Source: Mycolicibacterium austroafricanum (GTDB lineage Bacteria; Actinomycetota; Actinomycetes; Mycobacteriales; Mycobacteriaceae). From it: a stretch of 64,000 bases of DNA. The stretch is taken from NCBI RefSeq assembly GCF_000612725.1, contig NZ_HG964453.1:546106-610105 (forward strand), written 5' to 3'. The stretch's first letter is position 1. Every line of letters starts with the position of its first letter. Both the position numbers and the translations under genes were made by a program. Below are positions 32,298 through 39,320 of the stretch, one piece after another. The notes under the pieces are model-generated. The model had not been told where the DNA came from. It ran no database searches and was given only the letters and a program-made list of their open reading frames with translations.

Positions 32298-33005
32298 TCA
32301 CGATGCGTGCAGCCCGCATTCGGTCTTGGACAGACCCGCCCAGCGTCCGCTGCGCGGGTCGGCCCCCTCGACCGGCTTGTTGGTGCACGGCGCGCAGCCG
32401 ATCGACGGATACCCCTCGTCGACAAGCGGATTCACCAGAATCCCGTTGGCGTCGATGTAGTCCTGCATGTCGTCGTCGCTCCACGCCGCCAGCGGATTGA
32501 TCTTCACCAGCCCGAAAGCACTGTCCCAGCTGATCAACGGCGCGTTGGCCCTGGTCGGGGCCTCGACACGCCGGATGCCGGTCACCCACGCCGAATAGCC
32601 GCGCAGCGCCTTCGACAGCGGCTCGACCTTACGCAGCCGGCAGCATTCGTTGGCGTTGCGCTCGAACAGGTTCTTGCCCAGCAGGGCGTCCTGCTCGGCG
32701 ACCGAGTGCTCGGGTCGCACGTTGACGACGTTCACGTCGTAGACCGCCTCGACGGCGTCCCGGGTGCCGATCGTCTCGACGAAGTGGTAGCCGGTGTCGA
32801 GGAACAGCACGTCCACCCCGGGACGCACCTTGGCCGCGAGGTCGACGAGCACCGCATCCTGCATGTTGGAGGCGACGATGTAGTCGCCGCCGAAGTGCTC
32901 GTCGGTCCAGCGCAACAGCTCCTCCGCGGTGGCGTGCTCGCCGAGTTCGGCGGCCCCACGTTCGGCCAACTGCCTCAGATCCTGCTCTGTGTACACGTCC
33001 GTCAC
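32298..33005 (-). CDS. cysH: Adenosine 5'-phosphosulfate (APS) reductase, 4Fe-4S type
   Basis: A 235-residue reductase that converts APS to sulfite with thioredoxin as donor. The 4Fe-4S ligands are visible as the CC pair (C121-C122, 'NECCRLRK') and CxxC (C204, C207, 'GCAPCTNK'). The catalytic cysteine is in the C-terminal ECGLH (C230). The CC/CxxC pattern separates bacterial APS reductases from cluster-free PAPS reductases. Overlaps nirA by ATGA (33002-33005). The sulfite it makes is the NirA substrate. Confidence 0.94.
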   Translation of the reverse strand: MTDVYTEQDLRQLAERGAAELGEHATAEELLRWTDEHFGGDYIVASNMQDAVLVDLAAKVRPGVDVLFLDTGYHFVETIGTRDAVEAVYDVNVVNVRPEHSVAEQDALLGKNLFERNANECCRLRKVEPLSKALRGYSAWVTGIRRVEAPTRANAPLISWDSAFGLVKINPLAAWSDDDMQDYIDANGILVNPLVDEGYPSIGCAPCTNKPVEGADPRSGRWAGLSKTECGLHAS

Positions 33006-34675
33006 CTCAAGTCCGCCTCGTCAGCTCGCAACGCCCACGTAGCGAAACGCTCGCCGTCCTCACGTTGTTTCACGAAGTTGCGCACCACCCGCTCGATGTA
33101 GTCACCGAGCTCGGTGGCGAGCACCTTGTGCTGGCGCAGCTTGCGACCGAAGCCGCTGTCGAGGCCAAGGCTGCCGCCCAGGTGCACCTGGAAGCCCTCT
33201 TCGGGTCCGTTGCCGTCGTCAACCATCTGACCCTTGAAACCGATGTCGGCGACCTGGATACGGGCGCACGAGTTCGGGCAGCCGTTGATGTTGATCGTCA
33301 CCGGCACGTCCAGCTGGGCGTTGATGTCGTCGAGCCGCTTCTCCAGCTCGGGCACCAGCACCTGGGAGCGGCTGCGGGTCTCGGCGAAGCTCAGCTTGCA
33401 GAACTCGATACCGGTGCACGCCATCAGGTTGCGCCGCCAATGCGACGGGGTGGACGGCAGGCCGAGCGCATCCAGCTGTTCGACGAGCTTCGCCACATTT
33501 TCATCGGCGACGTCCAGGATGATCAGCTTCTGATACGGCGTGAACCGGATCCGGTCGGAACCGGCGGCCTCGGCCAGATCGGCGACCTTGGTCAGGATGG
33601 TGCCCGACACACGGCCTGCGATCGGCGCGACGCCGACGGCGTTGAGCCCGTTCTTGAGCTTCTGCACACCGACGTGGTCGATCGGCCGGGTGACCGGCTC
33701 GGGAGCGGGACCGTCGATGAGCGGGCGCTTCAGGTACTCGGTCTCCAGCACCTCGCGGAACTTCTGCACACCCCAGTCCTTGATCAGGAACTTCAACCGT
33801 GCCTTGGACCGCAGGCGGCGGTAACCGTAGTCGCGGAAGACGCTGACCACGCCCTCCCACACGTCGGGCACCTCGTCGAGCGGCACCCACACCCCGACCC
33901 GCTGGGCCAGCATCGGGTTGGTGGACAGACCGCCGCCGACCCACAGGTCGAAGCCGGGGCCGTGCTCGGGGTGGTTGACACCGATGAACGCGACGTCGTT
34001 GACCTCGTGCACGACGTCCTGCAGACCGGAGATGGCGGTCTTGAACTTGCGCGGCAGGTTCGAGTACTCCGGCTTGCCGATGTAGCGCTTGACGATCTCG
34101 TCGACCGCCGGGGTTCCGTCGATCACCTCGTCGAGCGACTCGCCGGCCAGCGGCGAGCCGAGCACCACGCGGGGGCAGTCGCCGCACGCCTCGGTGGTCT
34201 GCAGACCCACCGCGTCGAGACGGCGCCAGATCTCCGGCATGTTCTCGACCTCGATCCAGTGGTACTGGACGTTCTGCCGGTCGGACAGGTCGGCGGTGTC
34301 CCTGGCGAATTCGGTGGAGATGCCGCCGAGGGTCCGCAGTGCCTCGGCGCTCAGCGCGCCACCGTCGCTGCGCACCCGCAGCATGAAGTACGAGTCCTCC
34401 AGCATGTCGGTGTTCTCGTCGCCGGTCCACGTGCCGTCATAGCCGGGCTTGCGCTGGGTGTAGAGGCCCCACCAGCGGAAACGGCCACGCAGGTCGCCCT
34501 TGTCGATGCTGTCGAAGCCGCCCTGGGCGTAGATGTTCTCGATGCGCGCCCGCACGTTGAGCGGGTTGTCGTCCCGCTTGGACCGCTCGTTGGGGTTGAG
34601 CGGCTCGCGGTAGCCGAGCGCCCACTGGCCCTCACCGCGCGGCCGCTTGACGGGCTTGTCTTGTGCTGTGGTCAT
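33002..34675 (-). CDS. sirA: Ferredoxin-dependent sulfite reductase (siroheme / 4Fe-4S)
   Basis: A 557-residue sulfite reductase (NirA/SirA) that reduces sulfite to sulfide with electrons from ferredoxin. The siroheme-4Fe-4S cysteines are in 'CTGIEFCKLSFAET' (about residues 418-424) and 'NGCPNSCAR' (about 463-467). The two nitrite/sulfite reductase half-domains are recognisable ('LGGISTEFARDTADLSDRQNVQYHWIEVENMPEIW', 'IRFTPYQKLIILDV'). Y72 in 'WWGLYTQRK' corresponds to the tyrosine that is cross-linked to a cysteine in the M. tuberculosis enzyme. It heads the sirA-cysH-che1 operon. Its Shine-Dalgarno AGGAG lies inside a hairpin and a polycysteine peptide precedes it. Named nirA in M. tuberculosis. 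Confidence 0.94.
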   Translation of the reverse strand: MTTAQDKPVKRPRGEGQWALGYREPLNPNERSKRDDNPLNVRARIENIYAQGGFDSIDKGDLRGRFRWWGLYTQRKPGYDGTWTGDENTDMLEDSYFMLRVRSDGGALSAEALRTLGGISTEFARDTADLSDRQNVQYHWIEVENMPEIWRRLDAVGLQTTEACGDCPRVVLGSPLAGESLDEVIDGTPAVDEIVKRYIGKPEYSNLPRKFKTAISGLQDVVHEVNDVAFIGVNHPEHGPGFDLWVGGGLSTNPMLAQRVGVWVPLDEVPDVWEGVVSVFRDYGYRRLRSKARLKFLIKDWGVQKFREVLETEYLKRPLIDGPAPEPVTRPIDHVGVQKLKNGLNAVGVAPIAGRVSGTILTKVADLAEAAGSDRIRFTPYQKLIILDVADENVAKLVEQLDALGLPSTPSHWRRNLMACTGIEFCKLSFAETRSRSQVLVPELEKRLDDINAQLDVPVTININGCPNSCARIQVADIGFKGQMVDDGNGPEEGFQVHLGGSLGLDSGFGRKLRQHKVLATELGDYIERVVRNFVKQREDGERFATWALRADEADLR

Positions 34676-34680
34676 AGATG

Positions 34681-34697
34681 GGCTCCTGGTCGGAGCC
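34681..34697 (-). promoter_or_regulatory. Shine-Dalgarno-sequestering hairpin upstream of sirA
   Basis: On the minus strand GGCTCC (34697-34692), loop GACCA, GGAGCC (34686-34681) forms a perfect 6-bp hairpin. Its 3' arm contains AGGAG, the ribosome site of the sulfite reductase gene (ATG at 34675). It mirrors the arrangement before subI. Confidence 0.6.
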
Positions 34698-34787
34698 GGC
34701 GTTCAGATAGCGCTTCACACCGGTGGGCTGTCCGGCGGCGCAGATCCGGCGGCCAGCTTGAGGTGCTGATGGGCAGGTTCTACGGCG

Positions 34788-34892
34788 TCAACGAAGACAG
34801 CAACAGCTACACACGCGCTTGAAGTCGACATGACGACGCACCACCAGCGAAACGCGGGTGGACACGAGGCGTGCGTCGATCACGTCGGCCAT
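34788..34892 (-). CDS. Polycysteine leader peptide upstream of sirA
   Basis: A 34-codon reading frame on the minus strand ending 'VCSCCCLR' and stop: four cysteine codons in five, the last three consecutive. It lies 112 bp upstream of the sulfite reductase start. Polycysteine short ORFs are known cysteine-sensing attenuators in mycobacteria. Here the following RNA has a hairpin hiding the sirA Shine-Dalgarno. The ATG at 34892 has no obvious Shine-Dalgarno, so a leaderless transcript is expected, although the -10 is less clear than before subI. An upstream in-frame extension exists but is not needed. Confidence 0.8.
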   Translation of the reverse strand: MADVIDARLVSTRVSLVVRRHVDFKRVCSCCCLR

Positions 34893-34958
34893 TGTGCCAC
34901 GAACAGCGGTGAGGGCCCTAACCGGCCGATATTTGTGCTCACCGTGAGCCCAAGTCAC

Positions 34959-35014
34959 CGAGACTGCGTCCACGCGGAAACCCCGGCGTGTGGGCCTGCG
35001 TGGACGCAGTCTCG
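34959..35014. terminator. Perfect 17-bp inverted repeat downstream of the third PGRS gene
   Basis: CGAGACTGCGTCCACGC (34959-34975) and its exact reverse complement (34998-35014) are separated by 22 bp. The right arm ends 3 bp from the PGRS stop codon on the minus strand. As RNA it is a very stable hairpin that would isolate the sirA leader from PGRS transcription. Similar intergenic hairpins recur in non-tuberculous mycobacterial genomes, so it may be a family of mobile or repeated terminators. Confidence 0.65.
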
Positions 35015-35017
35015 ACG

Positions 35018-36565
35018 TCATGCCGCCAGTCCCGGCGGGCCGCCGTTGTCGTTGCCGCCGCCGCCCGGCTTGCCGTTGTTGGTGCTGCCCGCGCCGCCCT
35101 TGCCGCCGTCTGCGCCCCGGCCGCCGAGACCACCGTTGCCACCGTTGCCGCCGTTGCCGCCGTCGCCACGGCCTGTCGAGGACTTGCCGGTGCCGCCATC
35201 TCCGCCTGCGCCGCCGTCACCGCCGAGGCCACCGTCGCGGCCGTTGCCGCCGCGTCCCCCGTAGGCCGTAGCCGACGCCGACGTGGCGTTGCCGCCGTTG
35301 CCGCCCTTGCCGCCATCTCCGGTGACCCCTGCGGGGCCACCGTCGCCACCCCATCCGCCGTAGGCTTCGTCCTTGCCGCCGGCGTCGCCGCCGTTGCCGC
35401 CGTCACCACCGGGGCCGCCGCCGTCACCACCGTCGCCGCCATGGGCTCCGCTCACCTGACTGAAGCCGGTCCCGCCGTCCCCACCATCGCCACCGGCGCC
35501 GGTGAGCAGTGCCCGGCCGCCGTTGCCGCCGTTGCCGCCGATCGCCACGAAGTAAGCGTCGCCCTTACCGCCGGCGCCGCCGTTGCCTGCACCACCAACG
35601 CCCGCTCCTCCGGCCCCGCCGGCGCCACCTTCCGCGTAGTCGGTGCGGCTGTGCGAATCGCCGCCCCTGCCGCCGCTACCGGGCCGCCCGAAAAGTCCTG
35701 CGCTGCCGCCCTTTCCGCCCGCACCACCCTTGGCGGGGTCGAATCTGTTCGGGTCGGTGCCGACCTGGTTGGCGATACCGCCTCGACCGCCCGAACCACC
35801 GTCGCCGAAGACCGCGCCGCCGTCACCGCCCGCACCACCGGCGCCGCCGACAGCGGCGACGCCACCGGTGCTGGTCATGTGGTCACCGCCTGCACCGCCG
35901 GCGCCTCCGAAGCCGATGAGCCCGGCGTTGCCGCCGTCGCCGCCCTTCTGACCGGGCAGGACAGCGTCTCCGCCGCGGCCGCCGTTGCCGAACAACAAGC
36001 CGCCGCGGCCGCCGTTCTGGCCCGGTGCGCCGTCGGCCCCGTTGCCGAACAGCAGTCCGCCGTTCTCGCCCGGTTCGTCACCGTTGCCGATGAAGATCCT
36101 GATGACGCCGGCGATCGGGTTGACTGCATCGGCAGTGGTGGCTGAATCGGCGCCGGCCCGGTCTCGGTCGCCGTTCGGTCTCGCGGCCGCCAGGAGAAGC
36201 TCGATGCCGGGCATCCGTACATCCGTCGCGCGGTCGTCGACCGCTGGGCCGGAGCCAACTTCGTGCGTCGCCGGACCACGCTCGCCGCGGTGGGCCGGCA
36301 CCGCGGCGAGCGTGGTGGCGAAGTTCTGCAGACCGACGTTCGACGTAGGCGCGAGGATCGGTGACGACCCGGTCGCCGCGTACAACGCGTTCGGGGTCGG
36401 CGCCGGTGCCAAGGCCGGCGGGGCTGCCGGAGTCGCTGCCGGAGTGAAATCCGCGCCGGCCGCGGCCGGTCGGGTCTCGCCGGCGGCTCCTGTGGCGGCG
36501 GTCGCGAGGAGGCCCGCGGTGAGTGCAGCTGTGATCAGTGCCGTCTGCCTGGTTGGGTTCTTCAT
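35018..36565 (-). CDS. PGRS-type glycine-rich protein without PE domain (3)
   Basis: A 515-residue protein. It has a cleavable-looking signal ('MKNPTRQTALITAALTAGLLATAATGAAGE', about 1-30) and a spacer containing 'APTPNALYAATGSSP'. The PGRS region begins 'IFIGNGDEPGENGG' then 'LFGNGADGAPGQNGG', nearly identical to the first PGRS protein. It ends 'GAGSTNNG' like the second. The TPNALY motif is shared with protein 1. No copy of the 22-bp element lies upstream, so it is regulated differently. The ATG at 36565 is the start of the signal peptide. It is divergent from hemW. Confidence 0.85.
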   Translation of the reverse strand: MKNPTRQTALITAALTAGLLATAATGAAGETRPAAAGADFTPAATPAAPPALAPAPTPNALYAATGSSPILAPTSNVGLQNFATTLAAVPAHRGERGPATHEVGSGPAVDDRATDVRMPGIELLLAAARPNGDRDRAGADSATTADAVNPIAGVIRIFIGNGDEPGENGGLLFGNGADGAPGQNGGRGGLLFGNGGRGGDAVLPGQKGGDGGNAGLIGFGGAGGAGGDHMTSTGGVAAVGGAGGAGGDGGAVFGDGGSGGRGGIANQVGTDPNRFDPAKGGAGGKGGSAGLFGRPGSGGRGGDSHSRTDYAEGGAGGAGGAGVGGAGNGGAGGKGDAYFVAIGGNGGNGGRALLTGAGGDGGDGGTGFSQVSGAHGGDGGDGGGPGGDGGNGGDAGGKDEAYGGWGGDGGPAGVTGDGGKGGNGGNATSASATAYGGRGGNGRDGGLGGDGGAGGDGGTGKSSTGRGDGGNGGNGGNGGLGGRGADGGKGGAGSTNNGKPGGGGNDNGGPPGLAA

Positions 36566-36711
36566 GAACACCGACGGTCGGTGATCCGAGAGGAACGTAC
36601 ATCGGCAGCCGATGCCCATGTTCCGGCCCGAGCGGCCCGTACCTATATGCCCGCGGCGCGGGCTCGCGCGCATTTTGGCCCGAGATCCCGCGTTGCTGGA
36701 CAATCTGAACC

Positions 36712-37896
36712 ATGGGTGTCGATGCCGCGGTCGCGGAGCTGCCTGAGCTGGCGGCAGGGAGGCGTCGTCCGTCGCAGCCTTTCGGGATCTATGTCCACGT
36801 GCCGTTCTGCGCGGTGCGCTGCGGATACTGCGACTTCAACACCTACACGCCCGCCGAACTGGGTGGCGCCAACCCCGACGGCTGGCTGTCCGCGCTGCGC
36901 ACGGAGTTGCGGCTGGCCGCGGCACACCTCGGCGAACCGCCCGACGTGCAGACCGTGTTCGTCGGAGGCGGTACCCCGTCGCTGCTGGGCGCGGCAGGTC
37001 TGACCGCTGTGCTCGACGCGATACGCGAGGACTTCACGCTGGCGCCCGGCGCCGAGGTCACCACGGAGTCGAACCCGGAGTCCACCTCGCCCCGGTTCTT
37101 CGACGGGCTGCGGCGAGCCGGCTACACCCGGGTATCGCTGGGCATGCAGTCCACCGCGCCGCACGTGTTGGCTGCGCTGGACCGCGTGCATTCACCGGGC
37201 CGGGCGCTCGACGCCGCACGGGAAGCCCGCGAGGCGGGCTTCGACCACGTCAACCTCGACCTCATCTACGGCACACCGGGGGAGACCGACGACGACCTCG
37301 TAAGGTCGGCGAGCTCGGCCGTTGAAGCCGGCGTCGACCACGTCTCGGCGTACGCGCTGATCGTCGAGGACGGCACCGCGCTGGCCCGCCGGGTGCGGCG
37401 CGGTGAGATGCCGGCCCCCGACGACGACGTGCTTGCGCGCCGCTACGAACTGCTCGACCGACGGCTGGCCGACGCCGGCTTCGACTGGTACGAGGTGTCG
37501 AACTGGAGCCGACCCGGCGGGCAGTGCCGGCACAACATCGGGTACTGGGACGGCGGCGAATGGTGGGGAGCCGGGCCGGGCGCGCACGGCTATGTCGACT
37601 CCGTCCGGTGGTGGAACGTCAAGCACCCCAACGCATATGCCGCAGCGTTGGATAAAGGCGAGCTGCCGGTCGCCGACTTCGAGGCGTTGGACGAACCGAC
37701 CGCGCACATCGAGGACGTCATGTTGAGGGTGCGGCTGCGCACCGGCCTGCCCGCCGCGGCGCTCTCGGCGCCCGAGCGCCGGCGCGCCGAACGGGCGGTC
37801 GCGGACGGTCTGCTGCGCACCGACGGGGATGCTCTGGTGCTCACCGACCGGGGCCGACTGCTCGCCGATGCCGTGGTGCGGGACCTGCTGGGCTGA
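36712..37896 (+). CDS. hemW: HemW, radical SAM heme chaperone (formerly HemN-like)
   Basis: A 394-residue radical SAM protein with CxxxCxxC at C33, C37 and C40 ('FCAVRCGYCDFN'). 'VFVGGGTPSLL', 'TTESNPES' and 'RVSLGMQST' follow in the SAM-binding barrel, and a HemN C-terminal domain contains 'EVSNWSRPGGQCRHNIGYWDGGEWWGAGPGAHG'. HemW-type proteins have the cluster triad but not the extra cysteine of true oxygen-independent coproporphyrinogen oxidase. They act in heme delivery. It corresponds to Rv2388c. It lies between a PGRS gene (divergent) and an oxidoreductase (convergent, stops directly adjacent). Confidence 0.9.
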   Translation: MGVDAAVAELPELAAGRRRPSQPFGIYVHVPFCAVRCGYCDFNTYTPAELGGANPDGWLSALRTELRLAAAHLGEPPDVQTVFVGGGTPSLLGAAGLTAVLDAIREDFTLAPGAEVTTESNPESTSPRFFDGLRRAGYTRVSLGMQSTAPHVLAALDRVHSPGRALDAAREAREAGFDHVNLDLIYGTPGETDDDLVRSASSAVEAGVDHVSAYALIVEDGTALARRVRRGEMPAPDDDVLARRYELLDRRLADAGFDWYEVSNWSRPGGQCRHNIGYWDGGEWWGAGPGAHGYVDSVRWWNVKHPNAYAAALDKGELPVADFEALDEPTAHIEDVMLRVRLRTGLPAAALSAPERRRAERAVADGLLRTDGDALVLTDRGRLLADAVVRDLLG

Positions 37897-38757
37897 CTAC
37901 AGCAGAGCCTCGGCGAGCCTGCGCCACTGCTCGCGGGGGAATTCGCGGGGATCCGCGGTGAGGACCTGCACGCAGACGTGATCGGCGCCCGCGTCGAGGT
38001 GCTCCTGAACCCGGCGCCGGACGGCGTCTTCGTCACCCCATGCGATCAGCGCGTCGAACAGCCGATCGCTGACCGACGACACGTCATCCTCGCTGAACCC
38101 GAGGCGCAGCAGGTTGTTGGCATAGTTGGGTAGCGCCAGATACGAACGCAGCCAATCGATTCCGACCTCACGTGCCTGGTCGCGGTCGTCGGTGAGCAGT
38201 ACGGACTGCTCGGGAAGCAGCAGCGGTCCTGACCCGAGCACCTCACGGGCCTGGCGGGTGTGCTCGGGGGTGGTCAGGTACGGGTGCGCACCGCCGGCGC
38301 GCGTCGCCGACAGCTGCAACATCTTGGGGCCGAGCGCGGCCAGCACCCGGTTGGCCGTCGGCACCGGCTGCGGCGACGCGTCGATCCCGTCGAGGAACGC
38401 CTTGGTGGCGGCCAGCGGCTTGCGGTAGCGGCCCGGTTCGTTCGAGTCGATCAACGGCGCGTGGCTGACCCCGATGCCGAGCAGGAACCGCTCGCCGTGG
38501 GTCTCGGTCAACGCTGCGTAGCGGGCGGCGACCTCGGCGGGCTCGTGCATCCACAGGTTCAGGATCCCCGTCGCGATCACGGTCTTCTCGGTCGCCGACA
38601 GCAGGTTGTCGACGGAGTCCAGCACCGGTCCGCCGACATCGGGAATCCAGAGGGCGGTGAAACCGAGCCCGTCGAGCTCGGCGGCGGCATCGGCCGCCTC
38701 GTCCGGATTTCCATACCGCAGTTGCGAACTCCACAGGCCGACGCCGGACAGATTCAT
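37897..38757 (-). CDS. LLM-class oxidoreductase, probable F420-dependent
   Basis: A 286-residue luciferase-like protein starting 'LSGVGLWSSQLRYGNPDEAADAAAELDGLGFTALWIPDVGG', with 'RFLLGIGVSHAPLID' and 'AALGPKMLQLSATRAGGAHPYLTTPEHTRQAREVLG'. This short form belongs to the mycobacterial family annotated as F420-dependent oxidoreductases of the MSMEG_4141 type. It would transfer hydride from F420H2 to an unknown substrate. Start chosen at ATG 38757; another ATG at 38769 adds four residues. It is divergent from the NTF2-like gene with about 50 bp between starts. Confidence 0.82.
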   Translation of the reverse strand: MNLSGVGLWSSQLRYGNPDEAADAAAELDGLGFTALWIPDVGGPVLDSVDNLLSATEKTVIATGILNLWMHEPAEVAARYAALTETHGERFLLGIGVSHAPLIDSNEPGRYRKPLAATKAFLDGIDASPQPVPTANRVLAALGPKMLQLSATRAGGAHPYLTTPEHTRQAREVLGSGPLLLPEQSVLLTDDRDQAREVGIDWLRSYLALPNYANNLLRLGFSEDDVSSVSDRLFDALIAWGDEDAVRRRVQEHLDAGADHVCVQVLTADPREFPREQWRRLAEALL

Positions 38758-38805
38758 ATGTCTACTCATACCGTGCGGCGGGGCGCGGGCGCTACGGTCG
38801 TGCGC

Positions 38806-39189
38806 ATGGCATTCGATCCCGTCGCCGTCGCCCGCGCGTTCTCCGAGCACCGGTTCGACGAGGCGCTCGACCACCTGGCCGCCGACGTCAAGTGGACGAT
38901 CGTCGGCGGCATGGTCCTGGAGGGCGCCGACGCCGTCCGGCGGACCTGCCGGGACACCCTGGAGAGCCTGAAGGGCACATCGGTGGAGTTCGACCGTCGC
39001 GTCACGGCGGGCGGCGCGGACGTCGTCGCGGTGGACACCGTGGCCCGATACGTGCGCCCCGACGGGGTGACCGCCGTCGCCAGCTGTGCCATCTACGAGT
39101 TCGCCGACGACAAGATCGCCGCGATCACGTCCTACGCCGTCGAGGTCGACCCCGCCGACCCCGGGGCACAGCCGCCGCCGCACATGTGA
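38806..39189 (+). CDS. NTF2/SnoaL-like protein
   Basis: A 127-residue single-domain protein. It has the SnoaL/NTF2 cone fold pattern: N-terminal helix 'VARAFSEHRFDEALDHLAADVKWTIVGG', strands 'ADVVAVDTVARYVRPDG' and 'ASCAIYEFADDKIAAITSYAVEVD'. Members include polyketide cyclases, small isomerases and non-catalytic binding proteins. It sits 131 bp before the 6-methylsalicylate-synthase-like PKS. A role in that pathway is only a suggestion, because the iron box lies between them and implies separate promoters. Confidence 0.75.
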   Translation: MAFDPVAVARAFSEHRFDEALDHLAADVKWTIVGGMVLEGADAVRRTCRDTLESLKGTSVEFDRRVTAGGADVVAVDTVARYVRPDGVTAVASCAIYEFADDKIAAITSYAVEVDPADPGAQPPPHM

Positions 39190-39282
39190 CCGACGCCGCA
39201 TGGCGATGCGCCCGGACAGGCCCGGGTAGCTCCCTGTGCGCGAATTCGCTGTGTCAGGATGTCCGGCATGTCCGACAGAAGC

Positions 39283-39301
39283 TTAGGCAAGGCTATCCAC
39301 A
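39283..39301 (+). promoter_or_regulatory. IdeR-type iron box upstream of the PKS gene
   Basis: TTAGGCAAGGCTATCCACA matches 14 of 19 positions of the mycobacterial IdeR consensus TTAGGTTAGGCTAACCTAA, including the whole TTAGG and AGGCTA blocks. It ends 19 bp before the GTG start, so it overlaps the expected promoter. IdeR-Fe2+ would repress the PKS in iron-replete cells, as for mycobactin genes. Confidence 0.7.
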
Positions 39302-39320
39302 CCGTGCAGCCGCTTCCGTT

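Noticed and set aside
36566..36711. Searched for a fourth copy of the 22-bp element upstream of the third PGRS gene
   Set aside because: Neither strand contains the ACTAGGGGGG or GATTCG blocks; the gap holds only GC-rich short palindromes and the divergent starts.
38892..39320. An N-terminal extension of about 140 residues on the PKS frame
   Set aside because: It overlaps the NTF2-like gene in another frame, is arginine-rich with no homology, and would place the IdeR box inside the coding region.
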